From an uncultured Demequina sp. (lineage in GTDB: Bacteria; Actinomycetota; Actinomycetes; Actinomycetales; Demequinaceae), in assembly GCA_937925595.1 (NCBI GenBank), contig CALALQ010000106.1, positions 17,168 through 81,167 on the forward strand: a stretch of 64,000 nucleotides of DNA. Reading direction: 5' to 3'. A model generated the notes under the pieces. The model was not told where the DNA came from. It worked only from the letters and a program-made list of their open reading frames with translations, and did not search any database. Position numbers and translations under genes: made by a program. Numbering within the stretch: the stretch's first letter is position 1; each line of letters starts with the position of its first letter. Below are positions 51,531 to 60,412 of the stretch, one piece after another.

Positions 51531-52349
51531 ATGAGCGCACCCCACGTCGACGTCGTCATCGCCCGATTCGGTTCCCGCACCGCCCGCCGTCGCGACGTGT
51601 TCCTCAACGAGACCGTCGACCCCGAGGCGCCGATCGACATGGCGTACTACTTCTGGGTCATCCGCGGCGCCTCGCGCCCCTACCTCGTCGACACCGGGTT
51701 CGCCGCGCCCGTCGGACGGCGCCGCGGCCGCACCGTCGACGCCGACCCGTTCGAACTGTTCGCCGCGCTCGGCGTCGGCCCCGAGACCGCGCCGACCATC
51801 ATCGTCACCCACGCGCACTACGACCACATCGGCAACCTCGCCGCGTTCGACCGGTCGCCGCTCATCGTCTCGGGCCGCGAGCTCGACTTCTGGGCGAGCC
51901 CGCTCGGCGCGCGCGGCGAGTTCGGGATGCTGACCGAGCGCGACGAGATCGCCGCCCTCCTCGCGGCCGACGCCGCGGGTCGCGTGCGCCGCGTCGACGG
52001 CGACACCGAGCTCGAGCCCGGCATCACCCTGCTGCCCGTCGGCGGGCACACGCCCGGGCAGCTCATGGTGCTCGTCGAGACTCCCACCGGGCCCGTGCTG
52101 CTCGCCTCCGACGCCGTGCACTACGACGAGGAGCTCGACCGCGACGTGCCCTTCACCCACCTCAGCAGCCTCCCGGACTCGTACGCCGCGTTCGACCGGG
52201 TGCGAGCCCTGCGCGACCGGGGGGCGCTCGTCGTGAGCGGCCACGACCCCGCCGCGCTCGCCCTGGGACCCGCGCTCGCGGACTATCCCGACCTCACCGC
52301 GGTCCTCGGCGTGACGCCGGCCGCAGAACCCCGAAAGGACCCTCGATGA
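51531..52349 (+). CDS. Metallo-beta-lactamase fold hydrolase, lactonase-like
   Basis: A 272-residue MBL-fold enzyme. The metal motif is H-x-H-x-D-H in THAHYDHIGN, with later GGHTPGQ, SDAVHYDEE and SGHDPA ligand regions. This pattern matches N-acyl homoserine lactonases and related lactonases or esterases. It is translated with the next gene (ATGA overlap). In the pathway it may open a lactone ring. Confidence 0.87.
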   Translation: MSAPHVDVVIARFGSRTARRRDVFLNETVDPEAPIDMAYYFWVIRGASRPYLVDTGFAAPVGRRRGRTVDADPFELFAALGVGPETAPTIIVTHAHYDHIGNLAAFDRSPLIVSGRELDFWASPLGARGEFGMLTERDEIAALLAADAAGRVRRVDGDTELEPGITLLPVGGHTPGQLMVLVETPTGPVLLASDAVHYDEELDRDVPFTHLSSLPDSYAAFDRVRALRDRGALVVSGHDPAALALGPALADYPDLTAVLGVTPAAEPRKDPR

Positions 52350-52735
52350 CCGCGAACACGGAGACCTTCGACAAGGGACTCGCGATGCGCAAGCAGGTGC
52401 TCGGCGCCGACCACGTGCAGCGCTCCCTCGACGCCGCGAGCGACTTCACGCGCGAGATGCAGGAGCTCGTGACCGAGTACTGCTGGGGCGCCGTGTGGAC
52501 GCGCGAGGGCATCGACGTGAAGACCCGGTCCGCGATCAACCTCGCGATGCTCACCGCCCTCAACCGCGGGCACGAGCTCGCGGTGCACGTGCGCGGTGCG
52601 CTCAACAACGGGCTGACGCCGGAGGAGATCAAGGAGATCCTCCTGCAGACCGCGATCTACTGCGGCGTGCCGGCGGCGCTCGAGTCGTTCCGCATCGCCG
52701 AGGCGACGATCCGCGAGGTGCGCGGCGACGCCTGA
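52346..52735 (+). CDS. Carboxymuconolactone decarboxylase-like protein
   Basis: A 129-residue protein of the CMD family, close in shape to PcaC: INLAMLTALNRGHELAVHVR, then EIKEILLQTAIYCGVPAALE. No CxxC pair as in AhpD. It starts with ATGA overlap. Aromatic catabolism is possible but the family also holds other decarboxylases. Its last 79 bp overlap the end of the convergent SDR gene. Confidence 0.87.
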   Translation: MTANTETFDKGLAMRKQVLGADHVQRSLDAASDFTREMQELVTEYCWGAVWTREGIDVKTRSAINLAMLTALNRGHELAVHVRGALNNGLTPEEIKEILLQTAIYCGVPAALESFRIAEATIREVRGDA

Positions 52736-53523
52736 GCGGCCCGCTCGAAGGCCGCACGGCGCCGCGCCGTGCGGTCCTCGAACCGCCCCTGCAGTTCGGG
52801 GTGCGTGACGACGTACTCCTCGTCGGCCTCGACGGCATCCGCGATCATGACCGCGACCTCGGCGGGCGTGCGCCACAGCTCCGCGGGCGGGTCGATCGCG
52901 ATCGACCGCAGCGCCCCCGCGGAGTCGTCGGGACGGTGCCGCAGGCTGTCGGCGATCGCCGTGCGCGTCGGTCCGGGCAGCACCGTGGAGACGCCGATCG
53001 GCCGACCCGCGGCGGCGAGCTCGCCGCGCAGCGCCTCGCCGAGTGCGAGCACGCCCGCCTTCGTGACGGCGTAGCCGCCGAGCGGCGACATCGGGTCGAT
53101 CGCCGACATCGACGAGACGTTGACGAGATGCCCGGGGGAGCCGTCGGCGTCGAGCAACGGCAGGAAGACGCCCACGCCGTGCAGCACGCTCCAGAGGTTC
53201 ACGTCGACGAGCCAGCGCCAGTCGCGCTCCGTCATCTCCTGCACGAGCGCCTGCGGCCCGACGCCCGCGTTGTTGACGAGCACGTCGACGCGGCCGAAGT
53301 GCTCGAGCGTCGCCGCCGCGAGGTGCTCGAGGTCGCCGCGCGACGACACGTCGGTGCGCACCGCGAGACCGCCCAGGGAGGCCGCGACGGCCTCGGCGGC
53401 GGCGAGGTCGAGGTCGGCGACGACGACCCGGGCGCCGCGCGCGGCGAACTCCCGCGCGATCCCCTCGCCGATTCCGGATGCCGCCCCGGTGACGACGGCG
53501 ACGGCGCCCGCGAGCGCGGTCAT
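52657..53523 (-). CDS. Short-chain dehydrogenase/reductase
   Basis: A 288-residue SDR. The NAD(P)-binding motif is TGAASGIG, the catalytic Ser is in VNVSSMSA, and YxxxK is in YAVTK, so the active site is complete. It is translated from ATG 53523, sharing a base with the DUF3237 stop (TGATG). The last 79 bp run into the opposite CMD gene, so the C-terminal residues are encoded on both strands. A role in oxidising or reducing a hydroxyl of the pathway compound is likely. Confidence 0.88.
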   Translation of the reverse strand: MTALAGAVAVVTGAASGIGEGIAREFAARGARVVVADLDLAAAEAVAASLGGLAVRTDVSSRGDLEHLAAATLEHFGRVDVLVNNAGVGPQALVQEMTERDWRWLVDVNLWSVLHGVGVFLPLLDADGSPGHLVNVSSMSAIDPMSPLGGYAVTKAGVLALGEALRGELAAAGRPIGVSTVLPGPTRTAIADSLRHRPDDSAGALRSIAIDPPAELWRTPAEVAVMIADAVEADEEYVVTHPELQGRFEDRTARRRAAFERAAQASPRTSRIVASAMRNDSSAAGTPQ

Positions 53524-54014
53524 CAGGCCACCTCGAAGATCGAGTAGTGCGGGCCGCGGTCGTTGCGCGTGCCCTTCGCGACGGCGACGATGCGCGTGAG
53601 CCACGCGTACTCGGGCGAGCTCGTCTCGAAGCGCGGGGTGGTGCGGGAGAACACGACGGGCGCGTCCGTCGGGGCGCTGCGCGTGTAGGTGCGCGCGGAG
53701 CGGGCGTTCTCCGGGTCGTCGCCGACGAGCACGAGGCCGGTGTAGGAGAGCGCGACGAGGTGGTCGTCGTGGGTGCGCAGCATCGTGCGCATGTCGACCT
53801 CCATCGCGCCGTCGGCCCGCCAGCGCACCCAGTCCATGCCGACCGCCTCGACGGTGCCGCGCACGCGCTCGCCCCAGAACTCGCCGCCGTCGACGGGGTA
53901 GGCGGAGCGCGTGGGCGCGTCGACTCCGTCCGCGTGCCAGGTGCGCTCGTAGCCGATGTCGAGCTGGAGTTCGAGCAGGGGCACGAGGGTCGGGGTGTAG
54001 CGGGGTTCGGTCAC
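53523..54014 (-). CDS. DUF3237 family protein
   Basis: A 163-residue protein matching DUF3237: TLVPLLELQLDIG at the start and later MEVDMRTMLRTHDDHLVALS. The family is often found in catabolic operons but its reaction is not known. GTG 54014 has GAGGAG 7 nt upstream. It is coupled to the SDR and divergent from MmgE/PrpD. Confidence 0.83.
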   Translation of the reverse strand: MTEPRYTPTLVPLLELQLDIGYERTWHADGVDAPTRSAYPVDGGEFWGERVRGTVEAVGMDWVRWRADGAMEVDMRTMLRTHDDHLVALSYTGLVLVGDDPENARSARTYTRSAPTDAPVVFSRTTPRFETSSPEYAWLTRIVAVAKGTRNDRGPHYSIFEVA

Positions 54015-54046
54015 GGCGGGACTCCTCTGCGCTGGGGAATGTCTGC

Positions 54047-54063
54047 TGTCAGTTTGACTGACA
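54047..54063. promoter_or_regulatory. GntR operator site 3 (TGTCAGT-TTG-ACTGACA)
   Basis: A perfect palindrome with 7-bp arms and a 3-bp centre, between DUF3237 and MmgE/PrpD. It carries the same TGTC/GACA ends as the other sites with wider spacing. Confidence 0.6.
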
Positions 54064-54126
54064 TCCTTGCACGCGGCATCCTGGCAACGGCCGATCGGCC
54101 CTCGACCCGACGCGAAGGAGCGACAC

Positions 54127-55488
54127 GTGGGCGACGTCCCCTCATCCGTCCTCGAGGCCCTCGTCGCGACCGCGCGGCGGGCCCGCGACATCGACGACCG
54201 CGACCGCGCCAAGTTGCGCATCGTGCTCGGCGACGCGATCGCCGTCGCCGCCCTGGCCGCCGACACCCCGGCCGCCCGGAGCGCCCGCGCGTACGCCGCC
54301 GCGGCGGCATCCGGCCCCGCGACCGCGTTCGGCGTCGCCTCCCGCGTGCCGGTCGAGGCCGCCGTGCTCGCCAACGCCGCGCAGATCCACGCGCTCCTGC
54401 TCGACGACGCGCACAGCGCCACCATGACCCACCCCGGCACCGTCGTCATCCCCGTCGTGCTCGCCCTCGCCGAGGAGCGCGACGCGTCGGCCGCCGAGGT
54501 CGAGCGCGCGGTGTCCGTCGGCTACGAGGTCATGACGGCCGCCGCGGCGCCCGCCGCCGAACTCACCGCCGCGCGCGGCTTCCGCAACGTCACCCTGTTC
54601 GGCGCGTTCGGCGCGGCCGCGGCGGCGGCCGAGCTGCTCGGCCTCGACGACGACCGGCTCGCCGCCGCCCTGGCGATCGCCGCCGGCAGCGCGGGGGGCA
54701 CGCTCCAGGCCTTCCGCGTCGGGTCGCCCGAGTGGCGCACGCAGGTCGGCATCGCGGCGCAGAACGGACTCACCGCGGCGCGACTCGCGGCATCCCTCGA
54801 CCCCGCCCAGCTGCCCGTGCCGCGGGACGCCCTCGACGGTGCCGCGAGCGTCTACACCGTGCTCGCGGGGCGCGAGGAGGACTGGGTCCGGCGGATGCCG
54901 CCGCCCGCCCGGCGGCTGCACGAGATCACGCACAAGGCCCACGCGACGTGCGGCGCCAACCAGGTGCCGATCGGCGCCCTCACCGCGATCCTCCGCGCCG
55001 AACCGATCGCCGTCGACGACGTCGAGCGCGTCGACATCGCGCTCGGCCGCGCGGGCTACGCCTATCCCGGCACCGAGGACACCGGCCCCTTCACGGAGGA
55101 GGGCACGCTGCTGAGTCGACCCCTCGCGATCGCCGCGACGCTCCTCGCCGGCGGCGGTCCGCTCGGGGCGGCCACGCTGCGCGACGCGCTCGCCGACCCC
55201 CGGCTGGATGCCGTCGTCGCGCGCGTGCACTCCCGCCCCGTCGACGAGTCCGAACTCGCCATCCCGCAGGATGCGCGCGTCGACGTCACGCTGCGCGACG
55301 GCACCGTGCGCTCGGCCGCCCTCGCCGACGTCGACCCGCGCGAACTCGCCCCCGACTGGCCCGCCACCCGGAGGCGGCTCGAGACCGCGCTGCCCACGAC
55401 GGGGACCGCCGTGGCCGACGTCCTCGAGCGCGTCCCCGCGGGGAGCGCCCGCGACCTGCTCGCCACGATCCACGGAGACCCGCGATGA
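54127..55488 (+). CDS. MmgE/PrpD family protein
   Basis: A 453-residue protein of the MmgE/PrpD family (2-methylcitrate dehydratase and related isomerases). The conserved N-terminal helices (VLGDAIAVAALA) and DDAHSATMTHPGTVVIPVVLA near 100-120 are present. The family acts on various carboxylic acids, so the substrate is unknown. GTG 54127 has AAGGAG 6 nt upstream and fits better than the upstream TTG. ATGA overlap with the next gene. Confidence 0.87.
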   Translation: MGDVPSSVLEALVATARRARDIDDRDRAKLRIVLGDAIAVAALAADTPAARSARAYAAAAASGPATAFGVASRVPVEAAVLANAAQIHALLLDDAHSATMTHPGTVVIPVVLALAEERDASAAEVERAVSVGYEVMTAAAAPAAELTAARGFRNVTLFGAFGAAAAAAELLGLDDDRLAAALAIAAGSAGGTLQAFRVGSPEWRTQVGIAAQNGLTAARLAASLDPAQLPVPRDALDGAASVYTVLAGREEDWVRRMPPPARRLHEITHKAHATCGANQVPIGALTAILRAEPIAVDDVERVDIALGRAGYAYPGTEDTGPFTEEGTLLSRPLAIAATLLAGGGPLGAATLRDALADPRLDAVVARVHSRPVDESELAIPQDARVDVTLRDGTVRSAALADVDPRELAPDWPATRRRLETALPTTGTAVADVLERVPAGSARDLLATIHGDPR

Positions 55489-56531
55489 CCACCGCCCCGC
55501 GCCGCACGCCGGCCCTCATCATCACGCGCCCCTCGCGCGACGAGCCCTACACGCCCGACGTGCTGAAGCTCGTGGAGCGCGAGCTGCCCGCCCTCGACGA
55601 CGGCGAGCTCCTGGTGCGCGTGCTCTACCTCTCGCTCGACCCGACGAACCGGAACTGGTTGAAGCTGCTGCCGGTCAACACCGTGAAGCAGAAGATCGGC
55701 CGCGACCTGAAGGTCGGCGACGCGATGGTGGGCGAGGTCATCGGCGAGGTGATCGAGTCGCGCTCGGCCGAATACGCGCCGGGCGACCTCGTCACGGCGA
55801 CCGCCGAGTGGCAGCACGAGTCGATCGTGCCCGCCGACCGCGTGCGCCGCGTCGACCGCGGTCCCGAGCCGCTCGCGGCGCACCTCACGATCTTCTCCCA
55901 CATCGGGATGGCCGCGATGGTCGGTCTCGACGAGATCGCCCGCATCCAGCCGGGGGAGACGGTGCTCGTCTCCGCCGCCGCCGGGGCGACCGGCAGGCTC
56001 GCCGTCGCGATCGCCGCCTCGCGTGGCTGCCGCGTCGTGGCCCTCGCGGGCGGGGAGCGCAAGTGCGCCCAGGCCCTCGCGAGCGGCGCCGACGTCGCCA
56101 TCGACTACAAGGCGACGCCCGATCTCGCGGCCGCGCTCGTCGAGGCGGCCCCCGACGGGTTCGACGTGTACTTCGACAACGTCGGCGGCGCAACGCTCGA
56201 CGCCGCCCTGATGGCGATGGCGCCGGGGGGTCGCATCGCGGTCTGCGGGGTCATGAGCGACTACGACGGCGACGTCGTCGGCATCCGCAACATGTTCCAG
56301 GTGCTCGTCCGGCACTTGCGCATCGAGGGCTTCCTCGCGGGTCGCTACTGGCATCGGCGCGACGTGTACTACGCGGAACTGCGGCGGTTGCTGGCCGCCG
56401 GCCGCATCGAGCACCACGCCGATCAGGTCGGCGGGCTGGAGAACGCGCCGAGCCACCTGCTGAAGCTCTTCGCCGGGACGAACGAGGGCAAGCTGCTCGT
56501 GCAGGTCGCGGCCGACGCCCACGAGCTCTGA
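55485..56531 (+). CDS. NADP-dependent MDR oxidoreductase
   Basis: A 348-residue medium-chain reductase without the zinc ligands, of the leukotriene B4 dehydrogenase/prostaglandin reductase type. The NADP-binding motif is AAAGATGRLAVAIA, and the DPTNRNWLK region near 50 is typical. It may reduce a double bond conjugated to a carbonyl. It is translated with MmgE/PrpD. Confidence 0.88.
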   Translation: MTTAPRRTPALIITRPSRDEPYTPDVLKLVERELPALDDGELLVRVLYLSLDPTNRNWLKLLPVNTVKQKIGRDLKVGDAMVGEVIGEVIESRSAEYAPGDLVTATAEWQHESIVPADRVRRVDRGPEPLAAHLTIFSHIGMAAMVGLDEIARIQPGETVLVSAAAGATGRLAVAIAASRGCRVVALAGGERKCAQALASGADVAIDYKATPDLAAALVEAAPDGFDVYFDNVGGATLDAALMAMAPGGRIAVCGVMSDYDGDVVGIRNMFQVLVRHLRIEGFLAGRYWHRRDVYYAELRRLLAAGRIEHHADQVGGLENAPSHLLKLFAGTNEGKLLVQVAADAHEL

Positions 56532-56720
56532 GCCGCGGTCTCCCATTGCACGGGAGTTGAATACAATTGTGAGGCGCCCCGCCGCGCCCATGTTCGCAAA
56601 ACGAAGCGACGACGTCGCCGACGCGCACCGAGCCCGCTTCGAGTGCGCCGACCGATGTCGCGCCCGCCGGATACTGACTGTTCGCGGCGTCCGGCGCCAG
56701 CAAGCTTTCAGATAGTTTGC

Positions 56721-56749
56721 TGTCAGACATCTGACGAGCTATCGTCAGA
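56721..56749. promoter_or_regulatory. GntR operator sites 4 and 5
   Basis: TGTCAGACA (56721-56729) directly followed by TCTGACGA-GCTA-TCGTCAGA (56730-56749), a perfect 8-bp inverted repeat. Both lie within the promoter gap of the ABC importer, between TTTGCT and TATCGT. Confidence 0.65.
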
Positions 56750-56821
56750 CGAGCGCAGCGGATGCCCGTCCGCGACGGCTGCTACCCCGCCGGCGCGCTC
56801 CGACTCAATAGAGAGGCAAAG

Positions 56822-57823
56822 ATGACAAAGACGTCCTCCCGCGGGATCGTCGTGGCGCTCGCCACGGCGTCCGCTCTGATCCTCGGCGGCTGCGCCGCCG
56901 ACACCGGCTCGACCGGGGGCGACCAGCCCGCCGCCGAGGTCGACCCGCGCTCGCCCGAGGTCTCGGACCTCACGGTCGCCGGCTACCCGCAGGGCCCCTT
57001 CACCCCGGTCATCGCCGCCGAGGAGGCTGGTGTGAGCGCCGAGTACGGCATCAGCGTCACGCTGCAGCCGGCCGAGAACGCGCCCGCGATGCTCGCCCAG
57101 ATCATCAGCGGCGACGTGCCGATCGGTGCGGTCAACGGCTTCTTCTCGGTGCCGGCCGCGCTCGGCGGCGCCGACGTGCGCGTCATCGGCGAGGTCATCC
57201 GCGGCATCCCGAAGGGCCAGACCATCGAGGTCCTGCCCGACTCGGGCATCGACAGCGCCAAGGACCTCGAGGGCAAGACCGTCGCGGTCGTCGGCATCAA
57301 CTCCGGCCACCACGCGCGCGTCGCGAAGGCCGTCATCCTCGACGGCGGCGACCCCGACAAGGTCGAGTTCGTGTCGCTGACCTGGGCCGAGATGGTCCCG
57401 TCGCTCGAGCAGGGCACCGTCGACGCGATCGCGGTCACCGGCAACTTCATGTTCGCCGCGCAGAACGACCTCGGCACCAAGACGATCATCGACCTCGGTG
57501 ACGGCCCGTTCAAGGAGTTCCCGGACGCCCAGTGGCTCGCCAACGGCGCGTGGGTCGACGCCAACCCGAACACCGTCGCGGCGTTCCAGTGCGCGATCGT
57601 GCTCGCCGGCGCGAAGCTCGTCAACGACGACCGCTCGGTCTACGAGGACGCGCTGCGCTCCTTCGGCTACAGCGAGGACGCCATCAAGGCCGACCTCAAG
57701 CTGATCCACCCCGAGGCGAACGACCCCGTGCAGATCATCCCCGACCTCATGTACGAGCTCGGCTGGATCGACCAGGAGTTCGACATGGCCTCCATCACGG
57801 TCCCGCTTCCGACCAACTGCTGA
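56822..57823 (+). CDS. ABC importer substrate-binding lipoprotein (NMT1/SsuA-like)
   Basis: A 333-residue periplasmic-type binding protein with a lipoprotein signal (ASALILGGC, lipid on Cys near residue 23). It looks like NMT1/SsuA-type proteins that bind sulfonates, nitrate or aromatic compounds. ATG 56822 is the start, as it gives the signal peptide. A very strong hairpin follows before the permease gene. The substrate is likely the growth compound of this cluster. Confidence 0.9.
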   Translation: MTKTSSRGIVVALATASALILGGCAADTGSTGGDQPAAEVDPRSPEVSDLTVAGYPQGPFTPVIAAEEAGVSAEYGISVTLQPAENAPAMLAQIISGDVPIGAVNGFFSVPAALGGADVRVIGEVIRGIPKGQTIEVLPDSGIDSAKDLEGKTVAVVGINSGHHARVAKAVILDGGDPDKVEFVSLTWAEMVPSLEQGTVDAIAVTGNFMFAAQNDLGTKTIIDLGDGPFKEFPDAQWLANGAWVDANPNTVAAFQCAIVLAGAKLVNDDRSVYEDALRSFGYSEDAIKADLKLIHPEANDPVQIIPDLMYELGWIDQEFDMASITVPLPTNC

Positions 57824-57834
57824 TTCACCGATGA

Positions 57835-57865
57835 GGGGCCGGGGGATTCCGCATCCCCCGGCCCC
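57835..57865 (+). terminator. 13-bp hairpin between binding protein and permease
   Basis: GGGGCCGGGGGAT, a 5-nt loop and its exact complement. It probably stops most transcripts or stabilises the upstream mRNA, so that more binding protein than permease is made. Confidence 0.75.
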
Positions 57866-57892
57866 ACCTCCTCCCAGACCCCGGGAAGCCCC

Positions 57893-58738
57893 ATGACAGT
57901 CGCATCACCCCCGCAGGCGCCCCGCGCCGCCGCGCCCACGCCGCGCCGCGCGGTCGGGTCGCGGTTCCGCCGCTCTCGCCCGCTGCTCCTCGGCGCGGCC
58001 GGCGTGCTCATCCTCGTCGGCGTGCTCGAGTTCGTGAGCCGCCTCGGGCTCGTCAACCCGAAGTTCCTGCCGCCGTTCTCGACGATCGTCGTGCGCACGG
58101 TGGAGCTCTTCGGCAACCCGGGCTTCCAGAACGACATCCTGTCGACCCTCACCACCTGGTTCGTCGGGCTCGTCCTCTCGGCCGTCGTCGCCATCCCGCT
58201 CGGGATCGTGCTCGGCCTCTCCGACTTCGCCTACCGCGGCACGCGCACCGTCATCGAGCTCGTGCGCACGATGCCCGCGGTCGCGCTCATCCCGCTCGTC
58301 ATCCTCGCGGTCGGCAACGGCATCGAGATGAAGCTCATCGTCGCCGTCTACGCCGCGATGTGGCCCATCCTGTTCAACACCATCTACGGCGTGCGCGGCA
58401 CCGACCCCAAGGCCAAGGAGATGGCCCGCAGTTTCGGCATCAGCGAGTTCGGGATCGTGCGCCGGGTCGTGCTGCCGAGCGCCGCGCCGTTCGCCGCGAC
58501 CGGCATCCGCGTCTCGTCGTCGATCGTGCTCATCGTCATCATCACCGTCGAGCTCATCGCGGGCGGCGCGTCGGGCATCGGCGCGTTCATCTCGCGGATG
58601 CGCATCCAGGGCGACGTCGTCGACCTCGTCTACGCCGGCATCCTCGTCGCGGGCCTCCTCGGCCTCGTCATCAACGTGATCCTCGGCTCGATCGAGCGCC
58701 GGGTGTTCCGCTGGAACCTGACCACGAGAGGGGCCTGA
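57893..58738 (+). CDS. ABC importer permease 1
   Basis: A 281-residue membrane protein with about six helices and the EAA loop (EMARSFGISEFGIVRRVVLP), which contacts the ATPase. Similar to SsuC/TauC-type permeases. The N-terminal 40 residues are proline-rich and cytoplasmic. Confidence 0.9.
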   Translation: MTVASPPQAPRAAAPTPRRAVGSRFRRSRPLLLGAAGVLILVGVLEFVSRLGLVNPKFLPPFSTIVVRTVELFGNPGFQNDILSTLTTWFVGLVLSAVVAIPLGIVLGLSDFAYRGTRTVIELVRTMPAVALIPLVILAVGNGIEMKLIVAVYAAMWPILFNTIYGVRGTDPKAKEMARSFGISEFGIVRRVVLPSAAPFAATGIRVSSSIVLIVIITVELIAGGASGIGAFISRMRIQGDVVDLVYAGILVAGLLGLVINVILGSIERRVFRWNLTTRGA

Positions 58739-58740
58739 CG

Positions 58741-59598
58741 ATGACCCTGCCCACGACCTCGATGCCCGCGCTGCCCAAGCCGAAGCCCACGCTCGCCGGC
58801 GTGCTGCGCACCCTCCTCGTCAAGTTCCTCTTCGGCTTCGGCCTGCTCATCGTGCTCATCGCCCTGTGGCAGTTCGGCACGAGCACCTGGAAGTCGCTCT
58901 TCTTCCCGCCGCCCAGCACGATCTGGGACTCGATTCTGAAGACGTTCTTCTCGGGGGAGCCCGACACGCTCTTCCTCACCAAGGCGATGACGGTCGACGT
59001 GGCCTCGAGCCTCGGTCGGCTCCTCGTCGGCTTCGTGCTCGGCTCGATCGTCGGCGTGCTCATCGGCACCGCGATCGGCCGCTCGATGGCGCTGCGCGAG
59101 GTGACCGACCCGATCGTCGAGTTCCTCCGCTCGATCCCGGCGACGGCGACCCTGCCGCTGTTCATCATCCTGCTCGGCGGCGACGACGGCATGCGCGTGG
59201 CGTTCATCGCCTACGCCGTCATGTGGTTCGTGCTCATCAACACCGCCGCCGGCGTGAGCGCGATCCATCCGACCGTGATCGACGTCGGGCGGGCGTTCCG
59301 CATCCCGCGCTGGAAGGTGCTGCTGCGCATGGTCATCCCGGCCGCGATGCCGACGATCTTCGCGGGCCTGCGCATCGGCGCGACGGTGTCGCTGCTCGCC
59401 GCGGTCGTCTCCGAGCTCATGCTCGCGACCAACGGCATCGGCTACCGCCTCGTCCTCGCCCAGACCGGCTTCCGCATGGCGGAGCTCTGGGCGTGGATCA
59501 TCCTCCTCGCCATCATCGGCTTCCTCATCAACACGCTCATGGAAGTGCTTGAGCGTCGACTCCTCGGCTGGCACCGCCTCGCGCGCGTGACCGGCTGA
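58741..59598 (+). CDS. ABC importer permease 2
   Basis: A 285-residue SsuC/TauC-type permease, with the EAA-type loop DVGRAFRIPRWKVLLRMVIP. ATG 58741 is 2 nt after the previous stop. With permease 1 it would form a heterodimer; many relatives use only one permease gene, so two different ones are a mild oddity. Confidence 0.9.
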   Translation: MTLPTTSMPALPKPKPTLAGVLRTLLVKFLFGFGLLIVLIALWQFGTSTWKSLFFPPPSTIWDSILKTFFSGEPDTLFLTKAMTVDVASSLGRLLVGFVLGSIVGVLIGTAIGRSMALREVTDPIVEFLRSIPATATLPLFIILLGGDDGMRVAFIAYAVMWFVLINTAAGVSAIHPTVIDVGRAFRIPRWKVLLRMVIPAAMPTIFAGLRIGATVSLLAAVVSELMLATNGIGYRLVLAQTGFRMAELWAWIILLAIIGFLINTLMEVLERRLLGWHRLARVTG

Positions 59599-59618
59599 TC
59601 ACAGGACGGGTTAGAACA

Positions 59619-60410
59619 ATGACTGACACCACGACCAAGACGACGATCCTCGAGGTCACCGACGTCTCGCACACCTACGGCTCGGGCGACACCGCCTACC
59701 GGGCGATCGACCACCTGAGCTTCGCGATCCGCGAAGGCGAACTGGGTGCGATCGTCGGCCCCTCCGGTGCCGGCAAGACCACTCTGCTGCGCATCCTCGC
59801 CGGCCTGCTCATCCCGACCGAGGGCTCGGTCTCGCTCCTCGGCAAGAAGGTCGTCGGGGTGCCCGAGGGCATGGCGATGGTATTCCAGGACTACAGCCGG
59901 TCGCTGCTGCCGTGGCTGCGCATCGACAAGAACGTCATGTTCCCGCTCGACCAGAAGTCGGGGTCGAAGGAGGAGCGCGCGAAGCTCGTCGCCGAGGCGC
60001 TCCACGCCGTCGGCCTCGACGGGCACGAGCACAAGTACCCGTGGCAGCTCTCCGGCGGCATGCAGCAGCGCGTCGCGATCGCGCGCGCCCTCGCCTACCG
60101 CCCGCGCCTGCTCCTCATGGACGAGCCCTTCGCGTCGGTCGACGCGCAGACCCGCGCCGGCCTCGAGGACCTCGTGCTGCGCATCCGCGACGAGTACAAC
60201 ATGACGATCCTGTTCGTCACGCACGACATCGACGAGAGCGTCTACCTCGCCGACCGCGTGCTCGTCATGTCGCGGCCGCCGGCCACGCTCGCCGAGGACG
60301 TCACGGTCGACCTGCCGAGCCCGCGCGACCAGATCTCGACGCGTGAGCACCCCGAGTTCGTCGCCATCCGCGGTCACGTCGCCCGCATGATCCACGGGGA
60401 AGACCACTGA
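59619..60410 (+). CDS. ABC importer ATP-binding protein
   Basis: A 263-residue ABC ATPase: Walker A GPSGAGKTT, signature LSGGMQQRVAIARAL and Walker B LLLMDEPFAS are all intact. Close to SsuB/TauB. It serves the two permeases upstream and is followed 2 bp later by the dehydrogenase gene. Confidence 0.93.
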   Translation: MTDTTTKTTILEVTDVSHTYGSGDTAYRAIDHLSFAIREGELGAIVGPSGAGKTTLLRILAGLLIPTEGSVSLLGKKVVGVPEGMAMVFQDYSRSLLPWLRIDKNVMFPLDQKSGSKEERAKLVAEALHAVGLDGHEHKYPWQLSGGMQQRVAIARALAYRPRLLLMDEPFASVDAQTRAGLEDLVLRIRDEYNMTILFVTHDIDESVYLADRVLVMSRPPATLAEDVTVDLPSPRDQISTREHPEFVAIRGHVARMIHGEDH

Positions 60411-60412
60411 GC

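Noticed and set aside
53547..55484. Long plus-strand frame running before the MDR reductase
   Set aside because: Only the last part from 55485 is the MDR gene; the earlier part is Arg-rich shadow of the SDR, DUF3237 and MmgE genes.
55062..56591. 509-residue minus-strand frame opposite the MmgE/MDR genes
   Set aside because: Shadow of the MDR and MmgE genes with biased composition and no motifs.
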